Assembly: GCA_010909165.1 (NCBI GenBank)
Contig: VJWM01000135.1
Span: 372,001 to 436,000 of the forward strand
Length of the DNA: 64,000 nt
Direction of reading: 5' to 3'
From: Anthoceros angustus
Taxonomy: Eukaryota > Streptophyta > Anthocerotopsida > Anthocerotales > Anthocerotaceae
A program made the position numbers and the translations under genes. Under the pieces are notes generated by a model. The model ran no database searches, was not told the DNA's origin, and worked only from the letters and a program-made list of their open reading frames with translations. The first letter of the stretch is position 1; every line of letters starts with the position of its first letter. Shown here one piece after another: positions 34,451-44,272 of the stretch.

Positions 34451-34560
34451 CTAGCATCGCCTAGCATCGCCTAGCATCGCCTAGCATCGCCTAGCATCGC
34501 CTAGCATCGCCTAGCATCGCCTAGCATCGCCTAGCATCGCCTAGCATCGCCTAGCATCAC
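34451..34560. repeat. 10-bp tandem repeat, about 11 copies
   Basis: CCTAGCATCG repeated head to tail, with flanking variants CCTAGCACGG. It lies between the Gypsy 5' LTR and gag on the minus strand. Confidence 0.95.
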
Positions 34561-34608
34561 ACTAAGCCTAGCACGGCCTATCTAGCGTACGCACACGAGA
34601 TCATAGCT

Positions 34609-35126
34609 TGTAACAACAGGAGGGAGTAGCTCGCGCATCGTGGCACAAACACACTCTCCCCACGAGAACAACACGCAAATTCCTCACACATCGCTCTCGG
34701 AGTCATAGCTTTGGCCTCCTCACAACGGTCTTTGCATTGCATATCTAGAGGACAAGCTATGATCCGAGCTTGTCCTCAATGGAAGGGTCATATATACTAG
34801 ACTCGGCATCGACATTCCTAAGATATCCTATCGCATCAAGATATGCCGTAAATATTCTAAGAATACACTATAATATGCAAGGAATATGCCAAAGCATATT
34901 ACTTGAGCTTATCCACTTAGCTATTGCTAACCATGTTTAATTAACACTAATCAATGCTTAATTAACATAAGCACATTAGATTAATTAACACTAATCAACG
35001 CTTAATTAACATAAGCACTTTAGATTAATTAACACTAATTACTTACTTAAAGATAAGTAATTAGATTAATTAATGCTAATCAAACACTAAACCCAAGTGC
35101 AGAGATTAGTATCACACGGCATGACA
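34609..35126 (-). repeat. Gypsy 5' LTR (right copy)
   Basis: 518 bp, plus-strand ends TGTAAC...ATGACA, matching the left LTR from about 23335. It ends where Copia gag resumes. Confidence 0.85.
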
Positions 35127-35127
35127 T

Positions 35128-38100
35128 TTGCCACCATCATGTAGGCAATTTTTATTGTCTTATAGGGCATCCGTAGCGATGCGTCCACGTGACAATCAAC
35201 CAACCTTCGATGAGGTGGTTAGATTACTCCTACAAGAGGAGCTTGATGGTTCTTTCCAGACACAAGGCAACGAAGGCTTGGCACTCTTCTCGAAGAAGGG
35301 CACATCACGGTGGAAGACGTCGCAAGCCAAGTCTCTAGAAGGGACAAAGGATACGGATGCAAAGAGAAAGGTGAAAGGCTTTTGTTATTATTGCGGGAAG
35401 CCCAATCACCACGCAAAGGATCAAAATAAGATTGGCGGACTTGAAGAAGGGAAATCATCCCAAGCTAATCAAGTCAGAAGGACCAAGAACACATCTTCGC
35501 TTTCACCGAAAGAGATCAAGCGACTTCATCAAAGAAGGATGAGAGTTTGTACCTTGACTGTGCATCCCAAGATTTCGCTTATAACCTTCCTTGGTTCTCA
35601 AGCTACGAGGTATTGCCGGAGGGGCATACGGTGGCGCTTGGTGACAATAGGTCACATGACATCAAGGAAGAGGAGTGTTACGAGTCCATCTTCCGGAGGA
35701 CCTGTGTATTAAGGACGTGCATCATGTGCCTCATCTTGCGAGGAATCTTCTTTCGCAAAAATTGCCGATGCAGGTCATGAGGTTGTGTTCAATTCCAAAA
35801 GGATTTCGGATCCAATCCGAGCACCGAGTTATCGAATGCTAAAGTGATTGCTAGGCGTCCGAGTAGGAAATTTGTACAAGTTGTGTGCTTCGTGGAAGGC
35901 AAGCTTGCACCTTTATGGACGATTCGCAAAATAGCATTGGATCTATTGATTTATGGCATCAACGTCTAGGGCACATTGGTGTGGACAATATCAGTTGATG
36001 AAGAACCAACATATGGTTCTGAGCTTGGATTTGAAAGAAGTGGGTGAGCAAATTATGCCAAGGGTGCATAATGGAAAGCTACACCGAACTAAGTTCCCAA
36101 GATTGCAGCTGACGAGCAAAGATGGCGCTAGAGTTGGTACACACGGATGTGTGTGGTCCAATGAAAATCCACTCATGGCGGAGCCCGCTACATTCGGTGT
36201 TTGTGGATGATTTCACTAGGAAGACTGGACATATCTTATGAAGGAGAAATCCTGTATTTACACTCTTCAAGGAATGGAAAGCCATGGTGGAGAACGCAAG
36301 TGGACAACGTCAAGACTTTGCGTAGTGACAACGGAGGTGAATACATCTCCACGACTTCCAACGCTTTTGCAAGGAGCATGGAATTGGAAGGCAACTAACC
36401 ATCCCTCACACACGGAGCAAAATGGAGTGGCGGAGCAAACTTAGGAGTCCGTGGAGGCTAAATGCATGTTACATCATAGTGGCTTGGAAGTACGTTTTTG
36501 GGGTGAGGCTGTTGTTACAGCAACCTATGTTTTGAATCGAGTTCCAACCAAAGCTATTGTTGGAATGACCCCGGAGGAAGCGTGGTCTGGCGTCAAGCCC
36601 GACATAAGCCATTTGAGGATCTTTGGTTCAGTGGTTTATGCTCACGTTCCGAAGCAAACCCGAACAAAATGGGATCCAAAAGGCGTGAAGTGCCTTATGC
36701 TTGGATACTCTACTGAGATTAAGGGCTACCGGTTGTATGATCTTTCAAGGAAGAAGATCATTTTTAGCAGGGACGTTGTATTTAATGAGGTTGTGGAACC
36801 CATCAAAGGAGTGGGAGCTCCAACCCCAGCGGTTATCATGAAGGATCCGACGGCGTATGTTGACGACCCTGATGAGGATTCTGACTATGATGACACTCTT
36901 GAGCAACCTGCTCCTGAGCCCAACGAACCTTCTCAACAATGCGACATAGAGGGGGGAGAAAGGGAAATTCCTGATGTCGCGATTGGAGAAGTAGATGAAG
37001 ATCAAAGCATTGTCGAATTGTGAAGAAGAGGAAGCTCAAGTATTCGAGAGAGACAACCAATCTTGAGAAGATCAAGAGACAATGGAAACCTTCAGAAGAT
37101 CTTGGAATCCATGAATGCATGTGTGTATGAGGAGGCATGGTTGGCGATGCGGAACCACAAAGCCTAAGGGAAGCATTGGAAGGACCAAAGGCAAAGGAGT
37201 GGAAAGAAGCGTGATGAGTATAACTCTTCTCAAGAACAAAACTTGGGCAATCACTCCTCTACCTCACGGAAGGAAGAGCATAGGATCAAAGTGGACATTC
37301 AAGATTAAGCGCAAGGTGATGGAAGCATAGAGCGCTACAAGGCAAGGTGGGGAAAGGATATACACAAGTCCTGTGTGGATTATCGATACCTTCTCCCCGC
37401 CGCTAAGATAGCATCTATCCGAGCTCTCCTAGCTATCGCAGCCGCCGACATGGAGATACATCATATGGATGTTCGACCGTTCTGAATGGAGATCCGGATG
37501 AAGAGATCTACATGGACCAGCCGAGGGATACGAAATACCGTGACGCGAGGGAGAGGTATGTAGGCTGCTAAAGGCTCAGATGGTCTTAAGCAATCGCCTT
37601 GCTTGGTATCGTAAGGTTGATGTGTTTTTCCCCTAGAGGTTTCAAGAAAACCAATGATTGGAATATCTATGTGAAGAGAGTGGGAGAATCCATAATTATC
37701 ATTGCTGTTTATGTGGACGATTTGATTATTGCTAGCAATGACATGGAACTCTTAGACTCGAAAGCAAAGCCTTAATGCAAGCTTTGACATGAGAGATTTG
37801 GGTGAGCTCCACTATTCCCTAGGAATAAAGGTGGAAAGGAATAGGGCTAACAAAATGATCTCTTGAGCCAACAAACATATGTGGAGACCATATTGAGCGT
37901 TTGCATGCAAGATTGCAAACCCATGAAGACGCCAATGATCTTCAATGAGAAGCTATCGCAGGAGATGAGCCCTACAACGAAAAGGAGAAAGAGAAGATAG
38001 ATAAGACTCTCTATCAACGTGCGTTGGCTGTCTTACATATTTGGCAACAGGACAAGGCCCGACATTGCAGAGGCGTGGGAGTTGTGAGTCGATTCTTGGC

Positions 38101-38645
38101 CAACCTCGACAACAACATTATCAAGCGATCAAGAGGATATTCGATACTTGCGGCACAAAACATTGGAAGTTGAAATACCAAAAGGATCGACATGAAGGCG
38201 CCTGTGGTTGGATTTTGTGATTCGATTAATGGAGATGTCGATGGCGCAAGTCTACCAGGATATGTGTTATGCTATTTGGGGAGCCATTTCATGGAGTAGT
38301 AGGCCACCATCGTGGCTTTGTCCTCTGAGCGGAGTACATGGCAATATCTCACGCAACAATGGAAGCAATATGGCTACGACGATTGCTCAAGAAATGGGAT
38401 TTAAGGTAAGGGTGCAACAACCATCTTCAACGACAATCAAGGTTGCATTTACTTAGCAAAGAATGCTACTTTTCACGCGAGGACGAAACACATTGAAGTA
38501 AAGCATCACTTCATCAGGGAGAAAGTTCAATCCAAGGCGATAGAGCTAGCGTATTGTCCCACTGTGGACATGCCTGCAGATGTTTTGACGAAAGGGTTGA
38601 CTTTAGAGAAGCACGTTAAATTTAGCAAGATGTTAGGCTTAAAAG
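35128..38645 (+). pseudogene. Copia gag 3' part and pol, degenerate
   Basis: In order: gag end with a CCHC knuckle whose last Cys is lost (CYYCGKPNHHAKD, about 35380-35425), protease-like LDCASQDF, integrase with GHIGVDN, a core piece around 36130-36250 and its C-terminal part (ORF 36451-37023, including LMLGYSTEIKGYRLYD), then RT (SKWTFKIKRKV; VYVDDLIIA at about 37710) and RNase H (VKHHFIREKVQSKAI; DVLTKGL). It ends just before a purine-rich tract and the right LTR. Stops and small indels occur in every domain. Confidence 0.9.
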
Positions 38646-38671
38646 AGTAGCACTGATGTGTTGAGTGGGAG

Positions 38672-38861
38672 TGTTAGAAATCTATAGGATTAGTGCAACA
38701 CATCACATATTAGAGTTATGAGTATAAGTCCTAGAAGTATATAGGATTATCCCAGGAGCGAGATAGGGTTTCATACTATCGAGAGTATGACAAGGCCAAA
38801 GGCTATATATGTATGCATAGCACACCATTTCTAATGTAATCAACTGAATTATCTTTTAACA
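38672..38861 (+). repeat. Right LTR of the Copia element
   Basis: 190 bp, TGTTAG...TAACA, preceded by a short purine-rich tract (GAGTGGGAG) and followed by the target duplication GAGCC at 38862-38866. Confidence 0.93.
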
Positions 38862-38866
38862 GAGCC

Positions 38867-39787
38867 CATCTACCGGGCTTTTACTGTGAGATTGTGGGTA
38901 TTGAAATTAATGGCGACTACATGTTCCCGGCCACTTCTTCTAGTACTTGCGACTGATTCCTCCATCGGACTTGGCAAGTTTCTTCTCTCTTTGAGCAAAT
39001 CGGATTACTGCTTGAGTTCGGATCGCCCTCAATCGTTCAGGCGTCCTGCCTTCGTTGTCGACACCAAGATGAATGTGTTGATCCAAGTGGAGGTCATAAG
39101 AACTACGACAGTCTCACTGCTCCATCGCAATATGAAACAAAAAGAAAATGAACAATAAATAATAAAAATGAATAATTGTAACCTATGAAGTAAGATAGGC
39201 CAGCCTCCGTTTTACATCCCACTGTGTGTGACCGTCTGTGACGTATGTATGAGCGATTGTTTTTGTTTTCCACGTCTTTCCGAAGTACTATTTTGACTTC
39301 TTGCTAGCTGTGGCTGGCAGGTGGCAAACCACATAAGAAATTGTGCGGATGAGCCTTCGGTGGACTGGCTACGGATACTGGGAGCGCCTTTGTGAGGGAG
39401 ACTCACAGTAACCAGGCTTAATAGGAATAATTGATTCTCTAGTAGCTATCTGGTTATATCAAAACATGGTCCAGTCCTGAATCGCCCCATGTTTTGGGCA
39501 CATCTGTGACATTTGGACATTTGGACATTTGGACATTTGGATGATTTTCTGTTGTATGTAAGAGTAATGAAAGAGCTGAATTGATCAATTTTGTACAGCA
39601 CCTTTCTCGAGGCCATACTCTTTTCGTGCTAGAATGAATCCAACTGGATTCCTAGCTCCAATGCTGACTGCACGCCAGATACAAGAATGGAAAAAAAGAT
39701 GGACAGGCCCGACATTATCAAGCACATTATCCACAATCCAGTTGACCAGCGCTGCTGATGCTGTGTACATTTTGCTTCTGCCATTTG
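38867..39787. other. Intergenic stretch with a 9-bp tandem repeat
   Basis: No supported gene. GACATTTGG is repeated four to five times at about 39507-39545. The right part is presumably the 3' UTR of the minus-strand reductase-like gene. Confidence 0.5.
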
Positions 39788-41190
39788 CTAGAATTTCATT
39801 CCCAATCGCATAACTTTCTCATTGGAAATAGAGTGGGGACTGTAGGCTTCACCAATCCTGCAACATTGAGTCAGCTACTGTCAACATGTGATTTCCATTC
39901 AGTTTGCTCTGGCTTGAAGGTGCGGGTACGCAGTCAACACGTGAGAGGCACCATTCTGTTGGGGTAGGTGTGTATGTACCTGGTCATCAACGACTGTTTT
40001 GGGTAGAAACCCTGAAGAAGCTCTAACAATTCAGCTTCAGTGAGCAGGTTGTCGAAGCACAAATAGCGCCCCGATGCCGCCGGTAGTTCAAATGCTAGAA
40101 TGTGAGCTTGGGCCGCGTCATCGACATGCACATAGGCGAAAGCTCCTCGTTGGTGCGGCTCCTTGGTTGCTGGACGATTTCAGTCAGGAAATCAGCACAG
40201 TCTATTCCACATCTGCGTTCACCCAAGAGAGCTCAAGACACACAACTGAATGCGCACCCTTGGGAAAGGACTCCCTAAATTTCGTCGTTTCCCTTGGCCC
40301 AACAACCAAAGCCGAATTGATCACAACCAGATCAAGCCTTTTGTCTGTGGCAAGAGCCCAGGCATTCCTCTCCACCAACGTCTTTGACAGAGGAAACCAT
40401 AGCTGCGCAAAGGAGTGACTGTGAGATGCATATCAACGCAAATTAGACGGACTCAACAGCAAATGATGCAGCCAAGCTCTGTACCTTCTTCTCCCGGCAG
40501 AACTCCATATTGCTCCAGCACTTCTCATCCACCACAGACTGACTACTCTCTTGGGCGGAGGGCGAGGCAGAAGCACCAGGGAACTTGCCATCCCAGACAA
40601 TTGTGGAAAGTGACGAGGTTAACACCAGGCGTCTCACGGATTCGCTGTTGGCGCATGCTTCCACCACATTCAAAGTCCCTCGGACTTCGTGGTCAACTAT
40701 TTCCGCCTGCGTTCAGGCCATGCGCAATAAGTCCCCAAAATCGTCTCAGGGAACTCGGAATGGAGACTCCCAAACAACGATAGCGTCGGCTTACAGGGTA
40801 ATCGGACAAGTCTGCCAAATTAAGGGGCTGGGACGAATGGAAGACTCCAACGCAGCCACTGAAGGCCCGGGCCAGGCTGTTGTAGCGGAGCAAGTCAGCT
40901 TGCACAAGCTCCAGCCTCTCCTCTGCGCCCTCCAGAGCCATGAAAGCGGCTGCCTCATCTGCAACACCGGAGATTGAAGCTCAGACAAACGCACCCAAAT
41001 CAACCTCAAAGTCTCCCAATGGATGTCCTATCGGCAGCAGGATTGCTCACTGTCGGCAGCAGGATTGCTCACCCACTGAGGTGCGAATGGTGGTACGAAC
41101 TCTGTAGCCTTTGAGAAGCAGAAGGCGCACAAGCCAATAGCCCATCAGCACCCATGACCCGCTCACGCAGACCAATTCCTGATCCGCCAT
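39788..41190 (-). CDS. Cinnamoyl-CoA reductase/DFR-like SDR protein with altered catalytic residues
   Basis: Extended SDR proteins of the CCR/DFR family reduce CoA thioesters or ketones with NADPH. Six exons join in phase to 302 residues: 41073-41190, 40795-40958, 40485-40706, 40258-40402, 39980-40169, 39788-39857. Family features are LELVQADLLRYNSLARAFSG, GVFHSSQP, VRGTLNVVEAC, RRLVLTSSLST, WSNMEFCREKK, AYVHVDDAAQAHILAFE and a C-terminal ISNEKVMRLGMKF. Two key motifs deviate: the dinucleotide loop is VSGSWVLMGYWLV (residues 9-21) instead of a GxxGxxG-like form, and the catalytic YxxxK is FPLSK (Phe171, Lys175). Reduced or altered activity is likely, as in SNL6-type CCR-like proteins. It ends a little earlier than typical relatives. 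Confidence 0.85.
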
Positions 41191-41792
41191 CGGACCCCAG
41201 AAGGCTGCCTGCGAAAACCAAATGGAAGGATTCCGAATGACTTCAGGGAGCCATCCGTATTGTATAGCCCAAGCCCGGTAAACAGGTAAATATAACTGAT
41301 GGACCAGAACTCTGGGAAGCGTGATGAACTTGACCAATAGAACACCTTGTGGCCCGCAGGAAGGTAGGTATGCACCTGACTAAAGGCTGTTGTTGACGGT
41401 GACCTGAGCATCGGGCGCGGCCATGGATCTAGTTACACCCAACTTTTACGCGTCCTTTGTCTCCCTGCAGTTTTTAAGGGTGGCTGGTCGACTGCACTAT
41501 CCACATGTGAAGATTCTAGCACTGCCACATATGGATCAAGCCAGTACTGAATACAAGCCATCTTGGGCGGGCTCAAAGATGTCGCTGCCACAGTTTGTCA
41601 TTGAACGACTGGATCAGTCTTGTCTACAGTTACCTACTTGTTGAGAATTAAGAAAGCATATCGTGGACGTGTGAGAATGTCTTTATCACAAAGTATATAT
41701 AAGGCCATGTCTGACCTAAATTTGCAACCTGGCCGGCCAGTCAGCAAGTGAGCGCTTCGAGGCAATCAGGTACTCTCCTTCTCTCGGTCAGG
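41191..41792. other. Intergenic stretch between reductase-like gene and Bap31-like gene
   Basis: Holds the presumed promoter of the reductase-like gene and 3' UTR of the Bap31-like gene. A frame continues upstream of the chosen ATG to 41337 but does not resemble the family. Nothing else is seen. Confidence 0.4.
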
Positions 41793-42535
41793 TCATTCCG
41801 TCTTCTGCAGCTTTTTCACTTCATCTTCTAGTCGAGTAATTTCGGTCTGGACTTGCACCAAGCGGTACAGCAACCTGAACAGCAATAAGTGAGGCACATA
41901 AGCCCGGGAAATAAGTGAGTCACTACAAAGGCACTCCAGAATATGACAAAAGCCACACCAGTAGAAGAAAGCTGCTCCAACACCAAGCAAGGCATTCCGT
42001 TGACCCTTGAACATCTGACAGTCAGAGCACGGGGAAACGTCAGTCTCGGGCATAGCTAATACCGAAACACGAAGCTTGCATTGCCGGACTCGGATGCTTA
42101 CAGATTTCTCGAAGTGGTCTCGTTCCTTCGATGTGCAGATGCCCTCGTGACAGCGAATCCGGTGTTCGTATTTCCAATACACCTCTGCAAAATCGAGCAT
42201 GCCTTTGTAAACAAGCAATCCATTGCAAACAGACGAACCCTAAAATTGACGACAAGGCGTCATCGATGCACCAAACCGAAGTCAGTCTGTTGCATCTGAA
42301 TTAATGGACAGAAGCTGTAGAAAAGCGATAAGTCTCGAAGTATTGCGTTGGTGAGAGACTGACCTAGGAGCTGGAAGAGCGCAAAAGGAATGACTGCAAG
42401 AGCTGGTTGGAGTAACGGCCGGACAAGCTTCAGCAGCTGCTTGCGCACAGTGCTAGGGACGGGGACACTTAGCAGCAACACAACCGCGGCTTCCACCGTC
42501 GCTACCAGGCCAAGGATCATCCACTGCAGCGCCAT
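41793..42535 (-). CDS. Bap31-like ER transmembrane protein
   Basis: Bap31/YET proteins are ER membrane proteins linked to export and quality control of membrane cargo. Four exons join in phase to 130 residues: 42364-42535, 42102-42184, 41959-42014, 41793-41874. The start MALQWMILGLVATVEAAVVLLL and the following QPALAVIPFALFQLLE give two hydrophobic segments, as in the small plant members. Next come VYWKYEHRIRCHEGICTSKERDHFEKS and FKGQRNALLGVGAAFFYW (third membrane segment), then a short charged coiled coil ending EDEVKKLQKTE. The length matches plant relatives of about 130 residues. The last intron (41875-41958) is chosen because it restores the family sequence, although the frame would also stay open if it were retained. 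Confidence 0.88.
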
Positions 42536-42781
42536 CTCCGATACACCGATCCGCAGCTGGAAACCAACAACGCAACGCGGAATGGGTTGAAACAAACTTC
42601 ACAGTGATTGGACTAAATAGTGAGCTTACAGGGCTCTTAACGCTTAAGAACACAAGAACGCGAAGCCTAAGTGCAAGCCGCACGCACCCCAAATAGTTAA
42701 CATATTTGATATCGTACAGAGGACCGAGCTTCTTAGTGGCTTTCCTTCTCAGCCCTCGTTTCTTTGCTCAAAACCCGTTCG

Positions 42782-43831
42782 TTAATCCTCTATTTCAGAA
42801 TCCACTCCAGAAAAATCTTCCTCCTCTTCGTTCTCGTCGGTCTTGTCTGCTGCCTCTGTGTCGTTCTTTTCTGCTTCTAAGACCTTGTCGTCCACGCTAG
42901 TCCTGCAGATAAGCTCAACTGAAGGGTCTCATTACCAAGTAATTACCATCTTCCCCATTTCACATCAGGAGCAAAACATCATTGTCCAAGGGTATCAGAT
43001 CCTTTACCTCCCCACAATCACGTCCTTCCGATGACAACATTTCGCGCACACATCCCTCTGCAGTGCACAGGCTGCATACGATCATACTACACGTTGAAAC
43101 CAAGATTCACGCTTTTCCAGTGACTACAGTGAAACGAGGGCAAGTCAGGAGAAGAAGCTACACCTGAACACAGCGTATGGTACGCTTGTTTAACTGCTCG
43201 TTTTCCACACTGATTACTGCAAAGCACAAGGACATCGAACTAAGAACCCAAACAAAATCTGAGGCACCATAATAGCTGACCACAACAATTCAGTGGTTCA
43301 CAAACTCAGAAATTCCGACTCCCAGAATACCTACTCACCATTTTGCTGGTTCTACCAATGGTTTATACTTGCCGTATCTTCCTCCACCTGTTAAGGGGAC
43401 AAAATCTGCACTTCACAAGCTGGATTTGCAAAACAGGCCATACAACGAACCCTGACCAGCAGGACAGGATACTTCCGTCTCCATTCTATCTGCTCCTTGC
43501 AGCGGTTGCACACATCCGTAACAGCAGGAAATGGATGGGATTTGCCTCCAAGCTCCTGCGTTACAGGGCATATAACAATGAGGACTCGCACACCAACCCA
43601 GCCATCTAGGCCGCAAAGATGATCAAAACATTGGAAAGTCACCTTGTCTTTTCGCTTCACTCCAGCGTTCGGCTTCCACGCATGCCTGCAGAGAATTCAA
43701 CAATCGCTCCATGTGAAAATCAGCAGGGTTTAGGGTTTAAGACATGCCGAAGAAAAAGGATTTGCAGATCAAACCTACGAGTTCTGATGCTTGGGCGGGC
43801 CCTTGGTGTTGCCACCGCGGCGGCTCGACAT
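42782..43831 (-). CDS. C9orf85-like (DUF2039) zinc-ribbon protein
   Basis: Small conserved eukaryotic protein of unknown function. Seven short exons join in phase to 151 residues: 43779-43831, 43643-43685, 43473-43555, 43339-43377, 43164-43216, 43008-43071, 42782-42902. It begins MSSRRGGNTKGPPKHQN, the conserved family opening, then AWKPN, VCNRCKEQIEWRRK, YGKYKPLVEPAKC, CNQCGKRAVKQAYHTLC and CAKCCHRKD. The Cys pairs should bind zinc. The C-terminus is an acidic tail (NEEEEDFSGVDSEIED). One acceptor (before exon 4) is a GAAG, a little unusual, but needed for phase and family match. It shares a 441-bp divergent region with MMT and lies 246 bp upstream of the Bap31-like gene on the same strand. 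Confidence 0.88.
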
Positions 43832-44272
43832 GCTACACCTCCCTCGCTGGTCGCATCGAAATCCCACCGCACCAAGAACGCACGCTTGTTTTTCCACGAG
43901 CTGCTATTGGCGAGAAAATGAATTATCCCGTTCCGTTATTCTTATAACGGAACAGCGCGCTCTTACGGATGACGTGGCAGTGAAAGGCACGGGAACTTCG
44001 GGAAGGCCAAAGCTCCGGGGATCCTTGTCCTCCGGCCTGGCTTGCTTCTATCTCGCCGGGCTTCGCTCCCGAATTTCGCATCTATACATAGTTGGATCAC
44101 AGTAAGCCGAGCAAACGTCCAGGCTTCTGAATTGAAGGAGACTAGGACAATTTCTAACCAGATTGTTATTATTCTTGCGGGGTAGAAGCTAGCTGGGCAT
44201 TGTCCTTCACGGGTCTTGGTATCTGGCCGGATCCACCGCAGAGTGTGCAATTTCCTTTGCCAGCTTTTTGCG
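43832..44272. promoter_or_regulatory. Divergent intergenic region between the DUF2039 gene and MMT
   Basis: 441 bp between two start codons on opposite strands. It contains a perfect inverted repeat, GTTCCGTTAT-TCTT-ATAACGGAAC (43930-43953), about 100 bp from the DUF2039 start, whose arms include Myb-type AACGG cores. Regulatory role is inferred. Confidence 0.5.

Larger units (their letters stand above)
23222..35126 (-). mobile_element. Ty3/Gypsy LTR retrotransposon nested in Copia gag, with C-terminal PHD finger
   Basis: Read on the minus strand: 5' LTR (34609-35126), Lys-rich gag with a CCHC-like knuckle, aspartic protease, RT, RNase H, integrase, a PHD-finger segment, then the 3' LTR (about 23335-23912). 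Integrase after RNase H identifies Gypsy. All ORFs are broken. Two internal tandem duplications of about 1.1 kb affect integrase and gag. Between protease and RT lies a 2-kb segment with tRNA-like units and GC palindromes. An extra piece of internal sequence lies outside the left LTR (23248-23330, repeated at 23930-24007), so the left end is rearranged and no target duplication could be shown. Confidence 0.88.
22421..38861 (+). mobile_element. Ty1/Copia LTR retrotransposon, interrupted by a nested Gypsy element
   Basis: Bounded by two similar LTRs that start TGTTAGAAATC and end TAACA, with a 5-bp duplication GAGCC outside. A primer-binding site follows the left LTR. Internally, gag, a CCHC knuckle, protease, integrase, reverse transcriptase and RNase H are readable in Copia order (integrase before RT) on the plus strand, but many frameshifts and stops break them. 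Gag is split at about 23221 and resumes at about 35127, because a Gypsy element inserted in the opposite orientation. Without the insertion the element is about 4.5 kb, normal for Copia. Confidence 0.95.

Noticed and set aside
34451-34560. CRISPR-like array
   Set aside because: Uniform 10-bp head-to-tail repeats without spacers, in a plant retrotransposon; a simple minisatellite.
41874-42014. Continuous reading through the last intron of the Bap31-like gene
   Set aside because: The frame stays open, but the extra segment breaks the third membrane helix; splicing at GTGTGG...TTCAG restores the family sequence.
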